Assembly (NCBI RefSeq): GCF_009649815.1
Contig: NZ_WJIC01000034.1
Location: forward strand, 1 to 64,000
DNA length: 64,000 nucleotides
Source: Nocardia sp. SYP-A9097
GTDB lineage: Bacteria > Actinomycetota > Actinomycetes > Mycobacteriales > Mycobacteriaceae
Direction of reading: 5' to 3'
The notes beneath the pieces are model-generated. The model searched no databases and was not told the origin of the DNA. It saw only the letters and a program-made list of their open reading frames with translations. Positions within the stretch are counted from its first letter, which is position 1; the number at the start of each line of letters is the position of its first letter. Positions 52,352-62,153 of the stretch are shown one piece after another. Made by a program: the position numbers and the translations under genes.

Positions 52352-52702
52352 ATGGTTGATGACGTGGAGAAGCGGTGGCAGGATCCGCCGACCTTTCGGC
52401 AGGCCGCGCGGTATGTGGTGGCGGTGTTGGTTCTCACCGCGATTGTCGCGGTGCTCGCGCTGGTGTGGGCCGGTGCGCGGCAGGAGTGTTTGAACTCCGA
52501 TTCGATGCTGTGCGATACGGCCGCGAGACTGGTGGTGGGATTGGGGCCCGGGCTGGTTCTGCTGTTCGGGGGGATCGGGGCGTTCGTGAAGACAATTCTG
52601 GAGTGGCGAGCCGCGCGGGCCTGGCCTATTTGGCAGGGGGCAGGGTGGTTTCTGTTCACCTTGATGGTCATCTACCTGACCATTGCGGGTGGGTCCACCT
52701 GA
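52352..52702 (+). CDS. Small hypothetical membrane protein
   Basis: The 116-residue product has three hydrophobic helices (about 19-43, 61-81, 92-112). Two Cys in a short loop (RQECLNSDSMLCDTAA) may form a disulfide outside the membrane. GAGGAGGTGCGGG serves as ribosome site. No family is recognised. Confidence 0.6.
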   Translation: MVDDVEKRWQDPPTFRQAARYVVAVLVLTAIVAVLALVWAGARQECLNSDSMLCDTAARLVVGLGPGLVLLFGGIGAFVKTILEWRAARAWPIWQGAGWFLFTLMVIYLTIAGGST

Positions 52703-52703
52703 G

Positions 52704-52946
52704 TCAGATCAGGCAGGTGGAGGCGTCGTGATGGTCGAATGGCGTGCCGTTGATGCCGACGCGGGCGACCAGGAATCTCGCGACTTCGATATTTCGGTTC
52801 CAGAAGGGGTCCGACTTCGGTTCGTACCAAAGCTCCGATGCCACGGCACGCGGCGGTGGCGGGCGCAGTGACATACCCGGGCGATAGTAGTAGTCGAATG
52901 GATGCCCACCCGCGCTCTCGGACTGGCCTTCGGGTTGGGGCAGCAT
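52704..52946 (-). CDS. Small hypothetical protein directly after the MpaB-like pseudogene
   Basis: This 80-residue frame starts 2 bp after the TAG at 52949-52951 of the MpaB-like gene, so coupled translation is possible. The end NIEVARFLVARVGINGTPFDHHDASTCLI is protein-like. Nothing is recognised. It is also continuous with the shifted frame of the upstream gene. Confidence 0.35.
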   Translation of the reverse strand: MLPQPEGQSESAGGHPFDYYYRPGMSLRPPPPRAVASELWYEPKSDPFWNRNIEVARFLVARVGINGTPFDHHDASTCLI

Positions 52947-52948
52947 CG

Positions 52949-53810
52949 CTAAAACCCTGTCAGCTGACGGAATTTGGTTACAGAACCCGCGTCGGGATCG
53001 GCGTGGACGGGGCAGTAGTGCTTGGCATCGCCGCGGTGTTCCGGTGCGGGCCACAGTAGTTCGGGCGCTTCGGGGGGAGGCATTGTGCCCGAACGCTTTC
53101 CCGCCTCCCGGCGGCGCGCGGCGCGCACTCGCGGGAACGAATAGTTCACCGCCGCCGGGGTAACCCGGTTGGCGGCCGATAGTGCCCGGCACAGTCGATC
53201 GAAGAACCATTGATCGCGAGCGGTCCAGGTGAAAACCCATGGTGCGGCGAATGGCCGGATCGCACAGGCCGACGGTGACGAATTTGACCAGCCGCCGACC
53301 CCCTAGTCGAATCAGCCTCTCCCACAAAGGTTCCGGGAGATGCCGCAGCACCGGGAACGGCGGCACGGACGCGGTATCGATGAGGTTGTACACATCCCAC
53401 GCCGCCCGGGTCGGTTCCAGGGTGTCCCGGCATATATCGCGCCAGTACCGCTGGAACGCGGGCCAGGACTCCGGCACCACCCGCATGCTCATTCCGTATA
53501 GCTCGTACCATTGATAATGCTCGCGCCAGAGTTGTTCGCGCTCAGTGCCATTCATCCCACCCATGAATAGTTCGGCAGTCCGCAGGGTTTGCACGAAGAA
53601 CACCGCGTGCGCCCAGTAGAAGGTTGCGGGGTCGAGCGCGTGGTACCGGCGACCTTGTGCGTCGACGCCTTTGATTTCGCGGTGATATCCGACGATCTTC
53701 CGCGCGGTGCGCCGGGCATACGGCCCGTCGAAGACGACCCCGAGAATCGGGTAGGCCGAGCGCAATACGCGCTGATACGGCTCACCCGCGATCTCGGAGT
53801 GGAACTCCAC
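52949..53810 (-). pseudogene. MpaB/DUF2236-family oxygenase, frameshifted
   Basis: The first about 197 codons match the MpaB (DUF2236) family: VEFHSEIAGEPYQRVLRSAYP, then GVDAQGRRYHALDPATFYWAHAVFFVQTL with the conserved heme-region His. Near 53213-53221 the frame breaks. The correct continuation (DQWFFDRLCRALSAANRVTPAAVNYSFPR) is read after one extra base is ignored and ends at TAG 52949-52951, giving about 286 residues. It is divergent from the TetR gene, also frameshifted, so sequencing error or decay must be separated. Confidence 0.75.
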
Positions 53811-53840
53811 GCTCGCATTCCGAAACGCAGTGGAAATGAC

Positions 53841-54499
53841 ATGCCACCGAAACGCCGAGCCCCGAAATCGCCTGCTACACCGCGTAAATCACCGCAGCAG
53901 GAGCGCTCGCGCGCCATGGTCACGCGGATTGTGGACGCCGGCGAGCAGGTGCTCATCGCGCACGGTTATGACGGCGCCTCTACCAATCGCATTGCCGAGG
54001 CGGCGGGCATCAGTCCCGGATCGCTGTACCAGTATTTCCCGAACAAGGATGCCGTGGTGGCGGCGGTCATCGAGCGCTACACCGGCGCGGTCGCCGAGCG
54101 GGTACGCGCGCGGGTGGTCGCGAATATGACCCGTGCCCCGGAAATCGCTGTGCCGGAGACCATTTCGGAGCTACTGGACGCCCTCGGCACGCATCGCGAA
54201 CTATTGCGCGCGGTGGTGGAGCAGCCGCCGCGACTCTCCTCCGGCGCGACAGTTCTCGCGTTCGAGCAGCAGATCGGCGAGCTGGCGCGGCTCGGCCTGT
54301 CCATGCGCTCGCGCGCGCGGTCCCGCCGGATGTGGACTTCGATGCCGCCGCCTGGATGCTGGTCCGTGCGGTCGAACACCTCACCATCCGCTACCTGCTC
54401 GAGGACCCGCCCATCCCCCGTGACCGCTTCCTCACCGATATCACCCGCTTGGTACTCAACTACTTCCGCGATCCCCGGCCGCGAGCCGAACGCGAGTAA
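53841..54499 (+). pseudogene. TetR-family regulator, frameshifted in a CG repeat
   Basis: The N-terminal HTH reads IVDAGEQVLIAHGYDGASTNRIAEAAGISPGSLYQYFPNKDAV. The frame is good until about residue 156 and then breaks in the CGCGCGCGCG stretch at about 54309-54320. Shifting by one base gives the proper end (DVDFDAAAWMLVRAVEHLTIRYLLED to TAA at 54497-54499), about 219 residues. It is divergent from the MpaB gene, the usual regulator position. Two CG units too many, or one base too few, explain the shift. Confidence 0.78.
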
Positions 54500-55893
54500 T
54501 CAGACCGCCCGGCACGCTGAGTGGTTGCGGCAACTCGAGGAGTCGGGAGATCGAGTAGCAGATCTACCGCGCGGGCGGCACTCTGAGCTGCGCTTTCCAT
54601 GGTGGCCGACCAGTCGGTTCGGGTCCAGTCGCCCGCGATCACGAGGGTGGGGACCGAGGTGCGCTGGCCGGGGCGCAATCCATCGGTGCCGACCACCTGG
54701 GAGAAGGTGGCGCGGGGCATCGGAACCACCTGGGCGTGCAGGACTTTGGCGTCTTTGGCGGCCGGATAGTACCGGCGCAGCAGTTCCATCTGCTCGTCGA
54801 CGACCTCGTGGCTGGGCTTGTGGATCTGCTCGTAGGCCCCGCTGGTGGTCAGGCAGTACAGCCAGCCGTGCTCGGTGCCGCGGCCGTGCATGCGCTGGCG
54901 GTCGAAGACCTGGTCGATAATGTCGGCCCCGCCGATGAGCGCCTCCATCGCACCCTCGGTACCGAGCGGGCGATCCAGGTACAGGTTCGTACTCACGATC
55001 GGTGTGAAGCCCAATTTATCTGCGGCGGAGTAGATTTCATCATGCTCGGGGAGGTCGTCGAGGAGTCCGCCGAGATAGGAATTGGGTACCGCACACACCA
55101 CCGCATCGGCGGGCACCAGCTCACCGTCGTCCAGGGTCACCCCGGTCACGATCCCGTTCTCGATCCGAATGCGCCGCGCCACCGCGCGATATCGCACCCG
55201 CACCCCGCGCTGCTCGAACACCCGCTCCGCGCCCGTGACGAACAGGGTATCCAGATCGGTGGTCGGATAGCCGATGCTCACCGGCTGACGATGCTCGAGG
55301 CCCAGGCGAATTCCGGTCGCCAGCACATCGGCGAAGACCTTGGCCGATTCCTGTCGCACCGGCTCCGCGGCGATACCGAGCGCCAGCCAATCCCACAGCG
55401 CCTCGCGCGCGGTTTCGGGCATGCCGAGCCGCCGAAACCATTGATCGGTGGTGAGATCCGCCAAATCGGCGGGCTGGCGCAGGCACTGCCAGCCCATCCG
55501 AATGGTGGCCAGCGCCGCCCGCGCCCGATCGGCCGGGCCGGCGTCGGGATGCGCGCCGAGCAGCGATCGCAACGCCCGAATTCCCTTGATGCCCATGATC
55601 GTGGTGCGCCCGCCGGGCCAGCGCAGTACGCCCTGATGCGGGAATCTCACGAATTCGCGGGTGCCGATACTGGTCAGATAGCGGAACAGATGGTCGTATC
55701 CGCTGGCGATGACATGCTGTCCATTGTCCGGAATATCGTGCAGCGCGGGCACTTCGAGCGCGTGTGTGCGACCGCCGAGCCGTCCGCGTCGTTCCAGCAG
55801 CGTCACCTGTTTACCGGCCTCGGCCAGCCATACCGCGGAGGCCAGACCCGCCAGGCCGCCACCGATCACCACATACTGTTGCGGATCGTTCAT
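54460..55893 (-). CDS. FAD-dependent amine oxidase / phytoene desaturase-like (HpnE-like) oxidoreductase
   Basis: This 477-residue protein has the FAD-binding motif YVVIGGGLAGLASAVWLAEAGKQVTLLERRGRLGGRT at the N-terminus. GDWTRTDWSATMESAAQSAARA near the end is typical of phytoene desaturase and hydroxysqualene-dehydroxylase families. It could act on squalene, carotenoid or sterol-like substrates. No other hopanoid or carotenoid genes are adjacent. It overlaps the TetR gene by 40 bp at the 3' ends. ATG 55893 is preferred because of GGGAGCGCG upstream. Confidence 0.8.
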   Translation of the reverse strand: MNDPQQYVVIGGGLAGLASAVWLAEAGKQVTLLERRGRLGGRTHALEVPALHDIPDNGQHVIASGYDHLFRYLTSIGTREFVRFPHQGVLRWPGGRTTIMGIKGIRALRSLLGAHPDAGPADRARAALATIRMGWQCLRQPADLADLTTDQWFRRLGMPETAREALWDWLALGIAAEPVRQESAKVFADVLATGIRLGLEHRQPVSIGYPTTDLDTLFVTGAERVFEQRGVRVRYRAVARRIRIENGIVTGVTLDDGELVPADAVVCAVPNSYLGGLLDDLPEHDEIYSAADKLGFTPIVSTNLYLDRPLGTEGAMEALIGGADIIDQVFDRQRMHGRGTEHGWLYCLTTSGAYEQIHKPSHEVVDEQMELLRRYYPAAKDAKVLHAQVVPMPRATFSQVVGTDGLRPGQRTSVPTLVIAGDWTRTDWSATMESAAQSAARAVDLLLDLPTPRVAATTQRAGRSDYSRSARGRGSRK

Positions 55894-55980
55894 TCGCGCT
55901 CCCGGAGCCATTGCCTTCTGCTGGCAAGGTAAGTCCCCCAGGAGCGCGTCCGTGCCGCGTTCGGTCGAAACGTATTGCTG

Positions 55981-57387
55981 TTAAACGCTTTCGGTCTGCG
56001 CACTACGACGTGAGAGCAACGGGTACGCGGCGCATACGAGAATGCCCCACACCACGCCGACAACGAGCGCCGTGCGACCCGAATCGGTGAAGAACAGCAG
56101 CACGACGACCAGGGCCAGGAAGACCAATGCGAGCACCGAGGTGAACGGCGCACCCGGAAGCCGGTATTCGCTGGCCGGGAGCAGCCCCGCCTTCACTCGG
56201 ACACGATAGATCAAGTGGCAGACCAGGATGATGCCCCACACGAAGATAATGCCCATGGTCGAGACCGAGGTGACGTAGCCGAACGCCTTCTCCGGCGAGA
56301 AGTAGTTCACCCCGACACCGATCACCATGACCGCCGCCGACACCGCGATACCGGTCGCGGGCACCGACCGTGAGCTCAGCGCGCCCAGCCCGGCCGGAGC
56401 CTCATCCCGCTGCGCCAGACTGCGCAGCATGCGGCCGGTGGAGTAGATCCCCGAGTTGCACGACGACAGCGCGGCGGTCAACAGCACGAAATTGATGATC
56501 GCGGCCGCTCCCGGAATACCGATCTGCTCGAACACCTCCACGAACGGACTCCGTCCGGCATGGAAGTTACGCCAGCTGGAGACCGACATGATCACCAGGA
56601 GCGCGCCCACATAGAACAGGCCGATACGAAACGGCAGCGTATTGATCGCCTTGCGCAGCGTGTTCTTGGGGTCGCGGGCCTCCCCGGCGGTGACGCCGAC
56701 CAATTCCACACCGACATAGGCGAACACCACGATCTGCAACGCCAGCAACGCCTGACTGAAGCCGTTCGGGAAGACCCCGCCGTCGTTCCAGAGATTCGCG
56801 ACGGTCGGGTTGGCGGCGTGGCCGAAGTGGAAGATGAGCACACCGATACCGATGGCGATCATGGCCACGATCGCGGTGACCTTGATGATGGAGAACCAGA
56901 ATTCGCCCTCACCGAACAGCTTGACCGACACCAGGTTCAGCCCGAACATAATGCCGAGCACCACCAGCGCGGTCACCCACTGCGGGATGTCGAACCAGTA
57001 CTGCACGTACTTGCCGGCCACGGTGATCTCGGCCATGCAGGTGCTGACCCAGACCGCCCAGTAGGTCCAGCCGGTGGCGAAACCCGCGAAGCGGCCCAGG
57101 AATTCGTTCGCGTACTCGGCGAAGCTGCCGGTGACGGGGCGATAGGTGAGCAGCTCGCCCAGCGCCCGCATAATGACGAAGATGGCCAGGCCCGCCGCCA
57201 GGTAGGCGAGGATGAGCGCGGGGCCCGCCTGTTCGATGGCGCCACCCGCGCCGTAGAACAGGCCGGTGCCGATGGCTCCGCCGATGGCGATCATCTGGAT
57301 GGTGCGCGGCGACAGGCCGCGCGAATAGCCCTCGTCGGCAGTGGTCGCCCCGGTCTCGGCGACCGCCTGCCTGTCCGATGCTGTCAT
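55981..57387 (-). CDS. APC-family amino acid permease (AnsP/GabP-like)
   Basis: This 468-residue protein has twelve membrane helices. The N-terminal part GLSPRTIQMIAIGGAIGTGLFYGAGGAIEQAGPALILAY is the APC signature. It resembles asparagine/GABA-type symporters. Start ATG 57387 follows GGAAGGA. It is preceded by a PNPOx-like gene on the same strand (198-bp gap). Confidence 0.88.
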   Translation of the reverse strand: MTASDRQAVAETGATTADEGYSRGLSPRTIQMIAIGGAIGTGLFYGAGGAIEQAGPALILAYLAAGLAIFVIMRALGELLTYRPVTGSFAEYANEFLGRFAGFATGWTYWAVWVSTCMAEITVAGKYVQYWFDIPQWVTALVVLGIMFGLNLVSVKLFGEGEFWFSIIKVTAIVAMIAIGIGVLIFHFGHAANPTVANLWNDGGVFPNGFSQALLALQIVVFAYVGVELVGVTAGEARDPKNTLRKAINTLPFRIGLFYVGALLVIMSVSSWRNFHAGRSPFVEVFEQIGIPGAAAIINFVLLTAALSSCNSGIYSTGRMLRSLAQRDEAPAGLGALSSRSVPATGIAVSAAVMVIGVGVNYFSPEKAFGYVTSVSTMGIIFVWGIILVCHLIYRVRVKAGLLPASEYRLPGAPFTSVLALVFLALVVVLLFFTDSGRTALVVGVVWGILVCAAYPLLSRRSAQTESV

Positions 57388-57585
57388 GGTGTTCCTTCCA
57401 CGTGCGTGCGGCCGCAACGCCACGGCGTGGTGAACACCGCCCCGCGTGGGCCGCGCCGAGCTTGCCGGCGGATTGCCGCGCTCGGTCCAACGGCGTGTCA
57501 GGCTACCGGAGAGGTATCGGCCGTCACAGGCGGCGGGCCGGAGGAGCTACTGATCGGTAACGTCGGCCGGACTGATCGCTGATTC

Positions 57586-58002
57586 TCAGTCAGCGCTGTC
57601 GTCGACCACTTCGAGACCGGTGACGATTTCGGTTTCGATTCGAATCACATGGTCCATCGGCCTATTGATCCACGGGTCCAGCAGCGTCTCGTAGCGCTGC
57701 ACCTGTTCGGGGTCCATGACCACCCGCGCGACCCCGGTGACGATGACGCTCCAGCCACGCCGGGTGTGTTCGTCGAAGTTGTCGGCCTCGTAGGCGACGA
57801 TCTGCCCGTCACCTCGCAGCAGACTTGCGCCAAGATGCGCTCGCACCACTACAGCGTCCGCCTCGACAATATGGTTCACGGGCCTGATGATCGGAAGTCC
57901 GCGGCGCGAGAAAACGATTCGGCCGTATTGCGCGCTCGCCAACCGCTTCAGTGAATCGGCAGCCGAGAGCTCGCGCAGCTTTCGTGCCCCTTCGCCGCCC
58001 AT
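57586..58002 (-). CDS. Pyridoxamine-5'-phosphate-oxidase-like FMN/F420-binding protein
   Basis: This 138-residue split-barrel protein reads RLASAQYGRIVFSRRGLPIIRPVNHIVEADAVVVRAH, then VAYEADNFDEHTRRGWSVIVTGVARVV. It fits the small PNPOx-like group (pyridox_ox_2), which bind FMN or F420. The start at 58002 follows CGGAGGA and excludes unconserved N-terminal residues. Function is unknown. Confidence 0.82.
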   Translation of the reverse strand: MGGEGARKLRELSAADSLKRLASAQYGRIVFSRRGLPIIRPVNHIVEADAVVVRAHLGASLLRGDGQIVAYEADNFDEHTRRGWSVIVTGVARVVMDPEQVQRYETLLDPWINRPMDHVIRIETEIVTGLEVVDDSAD

Positions 58003-58074
58003 TCCTCCGATTGTGGTCCATTCTTCGGAATTTGGCCAATTGTGTTGCCGCAAAGCAATGTTCGAAGGAAAGCC

Positions 58075-58398
58075 TCACCGCACCGGAGGTACTTCCACCT
58101 GCGCCGGAGCCTTGTCCGTGCGCAGACCCTTCCAACTCGGCATGCGCAGTCGAGCACCGGCGAATTCGCGATACTCGACGTCACCGACGAGGATCGGCGC
58201 CACCCAGTGCCAGCCGCCCGCAGCGGCTTCCGGCGGTGCGGGCTCGAAAGCACTTGCCGAGACGGCGATTTCGTCGAGGGTGCGCCGAATTATCCGCCGG
58301 GCGACTTGCGTGAAACCGGTGCCGACATTGCCGATGTAAACCAATCGACCGGTTTCATCGTGTGCGCCGAGCACCAATGAACCGTAGGTCGGGGCCAT
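58075..58398 (-). pseudogene. Fragment of an ATP-dependent DNA ligase (C-terminal OB domain)
   Basis: The 107 residues match only the end of LigD/LigC-type ligases: GSLVLGAHDETGRLVYIGNVGTGFT, then HWVAPILVGDVEYREFAGARLRMPSWKGLR. The adenylation domain is absent upstream. The fragment has its own start codons but cannot seal nicks. It may mark the border of the accessory region that follows. Confidence 0.78.
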
Positions 58399-58653
58399 CG
58401 CACCGGTGCCGGGTGCTGGTAATCAGCAATGTTAGAACGTGCCGAATACATCCCGCTGATTGCGGGCGCTCCGGTCGGTCGACCACGCTTACCGTCGTTC
58501 CGAAGACACAGCCCGTTAGGCGTGGTCCCACGTCGTGACACGCTGCAGACAGTCGGAGGCGAGACGGTTAGGAGTTTCCGTTCGGCCATCGCCCCACAGG
58601 CATCGTGCTCAGAGCGGGTACAAATGCAGCGGGCGATACCCCGACCGGTCCTA

Positions 58654-58863
58654 CTAGACGAGATCGCCGATCGGTGGAGGTGTGGGCAGGCCATCCAGCA
58701 AACGTCCTGGTGTGGTCTCCAAACCAGATGCGAACCGGAGGATGTTCTCGACCCAAGGACTCCGTTGACCGCGCTCCACCTGCCCGAGGTAGGTCCAGTG
58801 CACACCGCACGCGTGTGCGGCTGTCTCCTGGCTCCATCCCAGTTCTGTCCGCCGGGCACGCAC
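58654..58863 (-). CDS. Small XRE-family HTH protein
   Basis: This 69-residue protein from a GTG start consists almost only of an XRE helix-turn-helix (MRARRTELGWSQETAAHACGVHWTYLGQVERGQRSP, then NILRFASGLETTPGRLLDGL). An in-frame TAA lies upstream, so it is complete. Such proteins often control mobile or toxin-antitoxin loci. It lies about 1 kb from the helicase-DarT-ARH operon, on the same strand and downstream of it. Confidence 0.75.
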   Translation of the reverse strand: MRARRTELGWSQETAAHACGVHWTYLGQVERGQRSPWVENILRFASGLETTPGRLLDGLPTPPPIGDLV

Positions 58864-59289
58864 CGCGCGCTCCGAACGCCATGGCGGTCGGATTTATCGG
58901 CGGCTTGCCTGAACTGGACATACGGAGGCAACTTCATCTGTCCAGCGCAGAATGATCCAGAGCGTAAACGTCCTATTGCTCACATCCGAAGTGCAAGCGA
59001 CGTACTATGCTGCTTCCGATCGCCAACCGCGACCTTCTCGATCGGGCCACTGGGTGTCCGCGTAAGCCGAACTCGGCACGAGAGGGCGTATGGGACTCGC
59101 TCGTGTCGAATCCACCTCACGAGATCGGAGTTCGAGCGTTGTCCACTGGGATTCTGAAGGGACGTTTCCAGGGCGTCGATACCATTGCGGAGTCGTGGCT
59201 CTCGGCAACCGTGTTGGCGGGCGATGCCGCGTTGCGGCTATCGCGGGCAGTAGATCCCGCAGCGCTACGGGTTTCCCAAGCGAGCGCCG
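58864..59289. other. 426-bp region without a recognised gene
   Basis: Several overlapping open frames exist on + and - strands, but none gives a recognisable domain or a good start. It may hold the promoter of the XRE gene and of the hypothetical gene at 59290. Confidence 0.5.
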
Positions 59290-59748
59290 TTGGATCTGAT
59301 CAACTGCACTGAGGCTCGGGCCGAGCTGATCATCGAGTTGTTGATCACTGGGCAGGTGCCCACACCCGAGGCAGTGGCCAACGCAGCAGTCAATCCACCG
59401 AATATGAATGGTGACGAGGCGCGGGCGTATCGGCGGGAGGAGATCAAACAGATCGAGTCTGCGATACGCAGGGACTGCGACGCGCTCGGTGAGGTGATGT
59501 CGACAGTCGTGGTCGAGTTCTGGGCTGCTTTCGAAGCGGGTCCGACGTGGCAGGAAGCGTGGAACTCCGAGCCTGTACAGACCTGGTGGATGTGGGGGTT
59601 GGGAGAGCCGCCCGAGTATCAGCTGGGACGGAAACCGACCTTCACTATCCTCGAACGGCGCGGCTGGATCGCCACAAATCGAGCACCGCGATCACTGTGC
59701 GCTGGACGACTCGCGCAACGGTACGAGGAATTTCTCAGTACGACCTGA
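59290..59748 (+). CDS. Hypothetical protein in the accessory region
   Basis: This 152-residue frame from TTG reads as a compact acidic/helical protein (LINCTEARAELIIELLITG; DEARAYRREEIKQIESAIRRD; VVVEFWAAFEAGPTWQEAWNSEPVQTWWMWGLGEPPEYQL). No family is recognised. Trp content is high. It is convergent with the ARH gene. Confidence 0.55.
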   Translation: MDLINCTEARAELIIELLITGQVPTPEAVANAAVNPPNMNGDEARAYRREEIKQIESAIRRDCDALGEVMSTVVVEFWAAFEAGPTWQEAWNSEPVQTWWMWGLGEPPEYQLGRKPTFTILERRGWIATNRAPRSLCAGRLAQRYEEFLSTT

Positions 59749-59844
59749 CCTATAGGCCGGGTGAGAAAGCCGGGATCGGTCAGGAACTCGACACCTGTTG
59801 ATAGCCGCTGGCTCGGGCATCGCCGACGACTGCACAAGATCCAG

Positions 59845-61518
59845 CTACTGGAGTTCTCGATCTGTCGGTCGACTCCGAAGCGCGTGGCGCAGCCCATTCA
59901 GGAGTTCGGAAAGTTGTGTAGGGGTTCCACTTTCGATGACACGGCGTAGCGCGTAGCCGACCGAGGTGTCGTCGTAGCCCTGCACGGCGAGCCAGTCGAG
60001 GATCCTCCGGGAGTCGACGGTGTCGTTGGCACGTGGTTCGCGGGAATTCCGCGTGGGTCGCGGGAACAAGGCTCCTTCATCATTGGTGGTGGCACCGTCG
60101 GGCAAAAGGTGCCCAGCGAGCATTTCGGTCTCCGCGGTGGCCGTCGTACGAGCACCGGCGGGGTGATTGTTCTGCGGCAGAGCAGGCAGGTTCGCGCGGT
60201 ATTTCACCAACATCGTTGCGCCGAAGGAGGTTTTCATCCATCGCCAGCGGGCCGATCTCGCGTCATAGGTCTCCCCACGAGGAGACAACCAGCCCAGCCC
60301 CGCCAACACGAGTTCCTCGTCGATCGTGCCGACGCTGTCGAGGCCTGATTTCGGTGGCACCCAATACAGAAGATCAGGGTACGCGAAGTCCACGCTGGCC
60401 TGCCTGGTTGCGATCCTGGTCAAGCGCCGTGCCTCGTCGGCGATGTAGTCGGCGTCGAGCACCGGCGATACCAGATCGCGGGGGTTGGCGGCTGCGACTA
60501 TCGCGGCAGCCATGGTGGCGATGGTGTCGGTGTCTGTGTCCAGCCGTGCCGCGGCGAGCAGCGCTGCCTGTGCTGGGTTGTCAGGAAATGCGCTTGAGAG
60601 GACGATGGCCGCGACCGAGGTCGATAGCCCGCTACCGCGGATAGCTGCGTTGTCCAGTTCCAGTGCGGAGACTAGTTTTTCGTAGCCGTCTGCGGCCTCT
60701 TCGCGGTCGCGAGCGCGTCGCATGGCGTCGTATGCGGGTAGGGCTGTCTGGAAGAGGTGTTCGGCGCTGTCAATGGTGTTGTTCCACGCGCGTCCGAGCT
60801 TCTCGCCGACGGTGGCTTCCCAGCGCGGCCGCCAGTAACCGGCCAGTTCCGGGCAGCGTTCGAACGCTATGAAGGCGTGGCGGGTGCTGTCGAGTATCAC
60901 CGACCAGTACTCGGGTTGCGGTGGAATCCCTTCTGCCAGAGAGAAAGTGAGCGCGACTGCGTGTAGGACCGCTCCGACGAGGGCGTTCGGGTGCCCGTGG
61001 GTGACCACCCCGTTCTTGATCACGTCGTCGAGGTGGTCGAGTGAGATCGGATCGGTGGCGGCGTAGACGTGGGGTTGGATCCGCATGGCGACACCGTTGC
61101 CCCCGGCATGTTCCCAGTTCTTGTAGAAGTTGGCAGCCCAGTTGGCGTTATGTTTGCTCATTGCCGCCGCGGCGGCCTTGGTGGCCCGTCCGCCGCCAAG
61201 GGCGTAGGACTGCCAGACCGGAAGCTCGATCCGTGAGAATGCCTCGACATCGAACCCATGGCTGGTGATTGCGCGTGCGGTGGCCAATCGTAATTGGGTG
61301 TCGTCGGAATAGCATCCGGCGGGTAGGTCGACTCGTACTCCGGAGCGGCCCCCGATTTGGCGTTGCCAGGCAAAGGGTTCGAGCAGTGGCCGCCCCTTGG
61401 TGCGGCGACGCAGATTTTCGGGGCTGGTGAGTTCGGAGATCCAGCCCAGCGCGTCAGCCCATGCCGCCCATTGCATGGATGACACCGCGCGGGTTGCGCG
61501 GTCTCCGAATGAGTTCAC
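59845..61518 (-). CDS. ADP-ribosylglycohydrolase (DraG/ARH fold) with C-terminal extension
   Basis: This 557-residue protein has the ARH metal-binding motifs in order. SDDTQLRLATARAI is at 71-84 (metal-ligand Asp72/Asp73/Thr74), GGNGVAMRIQPH at 139-150, and the second Asp cluster DTDTDTIATMAAAIVAAAN at 327-345. Catalytic ADP-ribose hydrolysis is therefore likely. Residues about 360-557 are unlike known ARH proteins; they include a Trp/Arg-rich stretch and end in RSRPTDRELQ. GTG 61518 overlaps the DarT stop as GTGA. The probable role is to remove DarT-made DNA ADP-ribose. Confidence 0.8.
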   Translation of the reverse strand: MNSFGDRATRAVSSMQWAAWADALGWISELTSPENLRRRTKGRPLLEPFAWQRQIGGRSGVRVDLPAGCYSDDTQLRLATARAITSHGFDVEAFSRIELPVWQSYALGGGRATKAAAAAMSKHNANWAANFYKNWEHAGGNGVAMRIQPHVYAATDPISLDHLDDVIKNGVVTHGHPNALVGAVLHAVALTFSLAEGIPPQPEYWSVILDSTRHAFIAFERCPELAGYWRPRWEATVGEKLGRAWNNTIDSAEHLFQTALPAYDAMRRARDREEAADGYEKLVSALELDNAAIRGSGLSTSVAAIVLSSAFPDNPAQAALLAAARLDTDTDTIATMAAAIVAAANPRDLVSPVLDADYIADEARRLTRIATRQASVDFAYPDLLYWVPPKSGLDSVGTIDEELVLAGLGWLSPRGETYDARSARWRWMKTSFGATMLVKYRANLPALPQNNHPAGARTTATAETEMLAGHLLPDGATTNDEGALFPRPTRNSREPRANDTVDSRRILDWLAVQGYDDTSVGYALRRVIESGTPTQLSELLNGLRHALRSRPTDRELQ

Positions 61519-62153
61519 TGAAATACCTCGGGTCGGCAGGCGACGGTGACGGGCCGTGCGGCATGCAAGGCCGCGATCCAGCCTTCGATCTGGTCCAGGT
61601 GCTCCTCCTGGGGGACATAGATGGCCTGCAGCTTGGTCAGTGGCACCGCTCCCGGATAGAGGACTTCGGCTTGAGGATTGGTCGGCCGGTCTGCGGGGAG
61701 TCCCCGTCGCCAGCTTTTCGATCCGTAGTGACCCCACGGAATCGGTTCGCTGTAGAGGTTTTTCAGCCCTTCCAGTCCCTGCCCACGTCGCACTGTCTGG
61801 GTGTGGGTGTTGTTGGTGGTGGTGAACCACACACCGTCATCGGCGAGGATATCAGCGGTGAACGACAAGACGGCCCACCACACATCGCCGGTACGGTGCC
61901 AGTTCTGCGAGGTGCCCAGCATCTCGTTGTTGACCACCGAGATCGACATGTTCACATAGCCGGTCCATTCGGGGTCCTTGCGGACCGTGCAGTTGGCCAG
62001 CTTGATGTTCTCCAGGTACTTGTCCTCGTCGAGCTGGTCTCGGCAGCTGAGTTGGCTGGTGGCGAGGATCCCGATCAGGCCGTGGTTCGTGGTGAAGTGC
62101 AGCACCTCACTGACCCCGCGCTCGTGCACTAAATGCAGGATGTCGGGATTCAC
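61515..62153 (-). CDS. darT: DarT-family ssDNA ADP-ribosyltransferase (DUF4433)
   Basis: This 212-residue protein of DarT length starts MNPDILHLVHERGVSEVLHFTTNHGLIGILATSQLSCRDQL. It includes the NAD-pocket His19 and the NLxxIL-like helix of DarT. It ends with AEVLYPGAVPLTKLQAIYV, whose Glu163 is the likely catalytic residue. DarT enzymes add ADP-ribose to thymine or guanine in ssDNA and block replication. The central ARTT-like segment differs from well-studied DarT1/DarT2, so base specificity is unknown. GTG 62153 overlaps the helicase stop as GTGA. It is toxic unless reversed, as a DarG partner does elsewhere; here ARH replaces DarG. Confidence 0.82.
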   Translation of the reverse strand: MNPDILHLVHERGVSEVLHFTTNHGLIGILATSQLSCRDQLDEDKYLENIKLANCTVRKDPEWTGYVNMSISVVNNEMLGTSQNWHRTGDVWWAVLSFTADILADDGVWFTTTNNTHTQTVRRGQGLEGLKNLYSEPIPWGHYGSKSWRRGLPADRPTNPQAEVLYPGAVPLTKLQAIYVPQEEHLDQIEGWIAALHAARPVTVACRPEVFQ

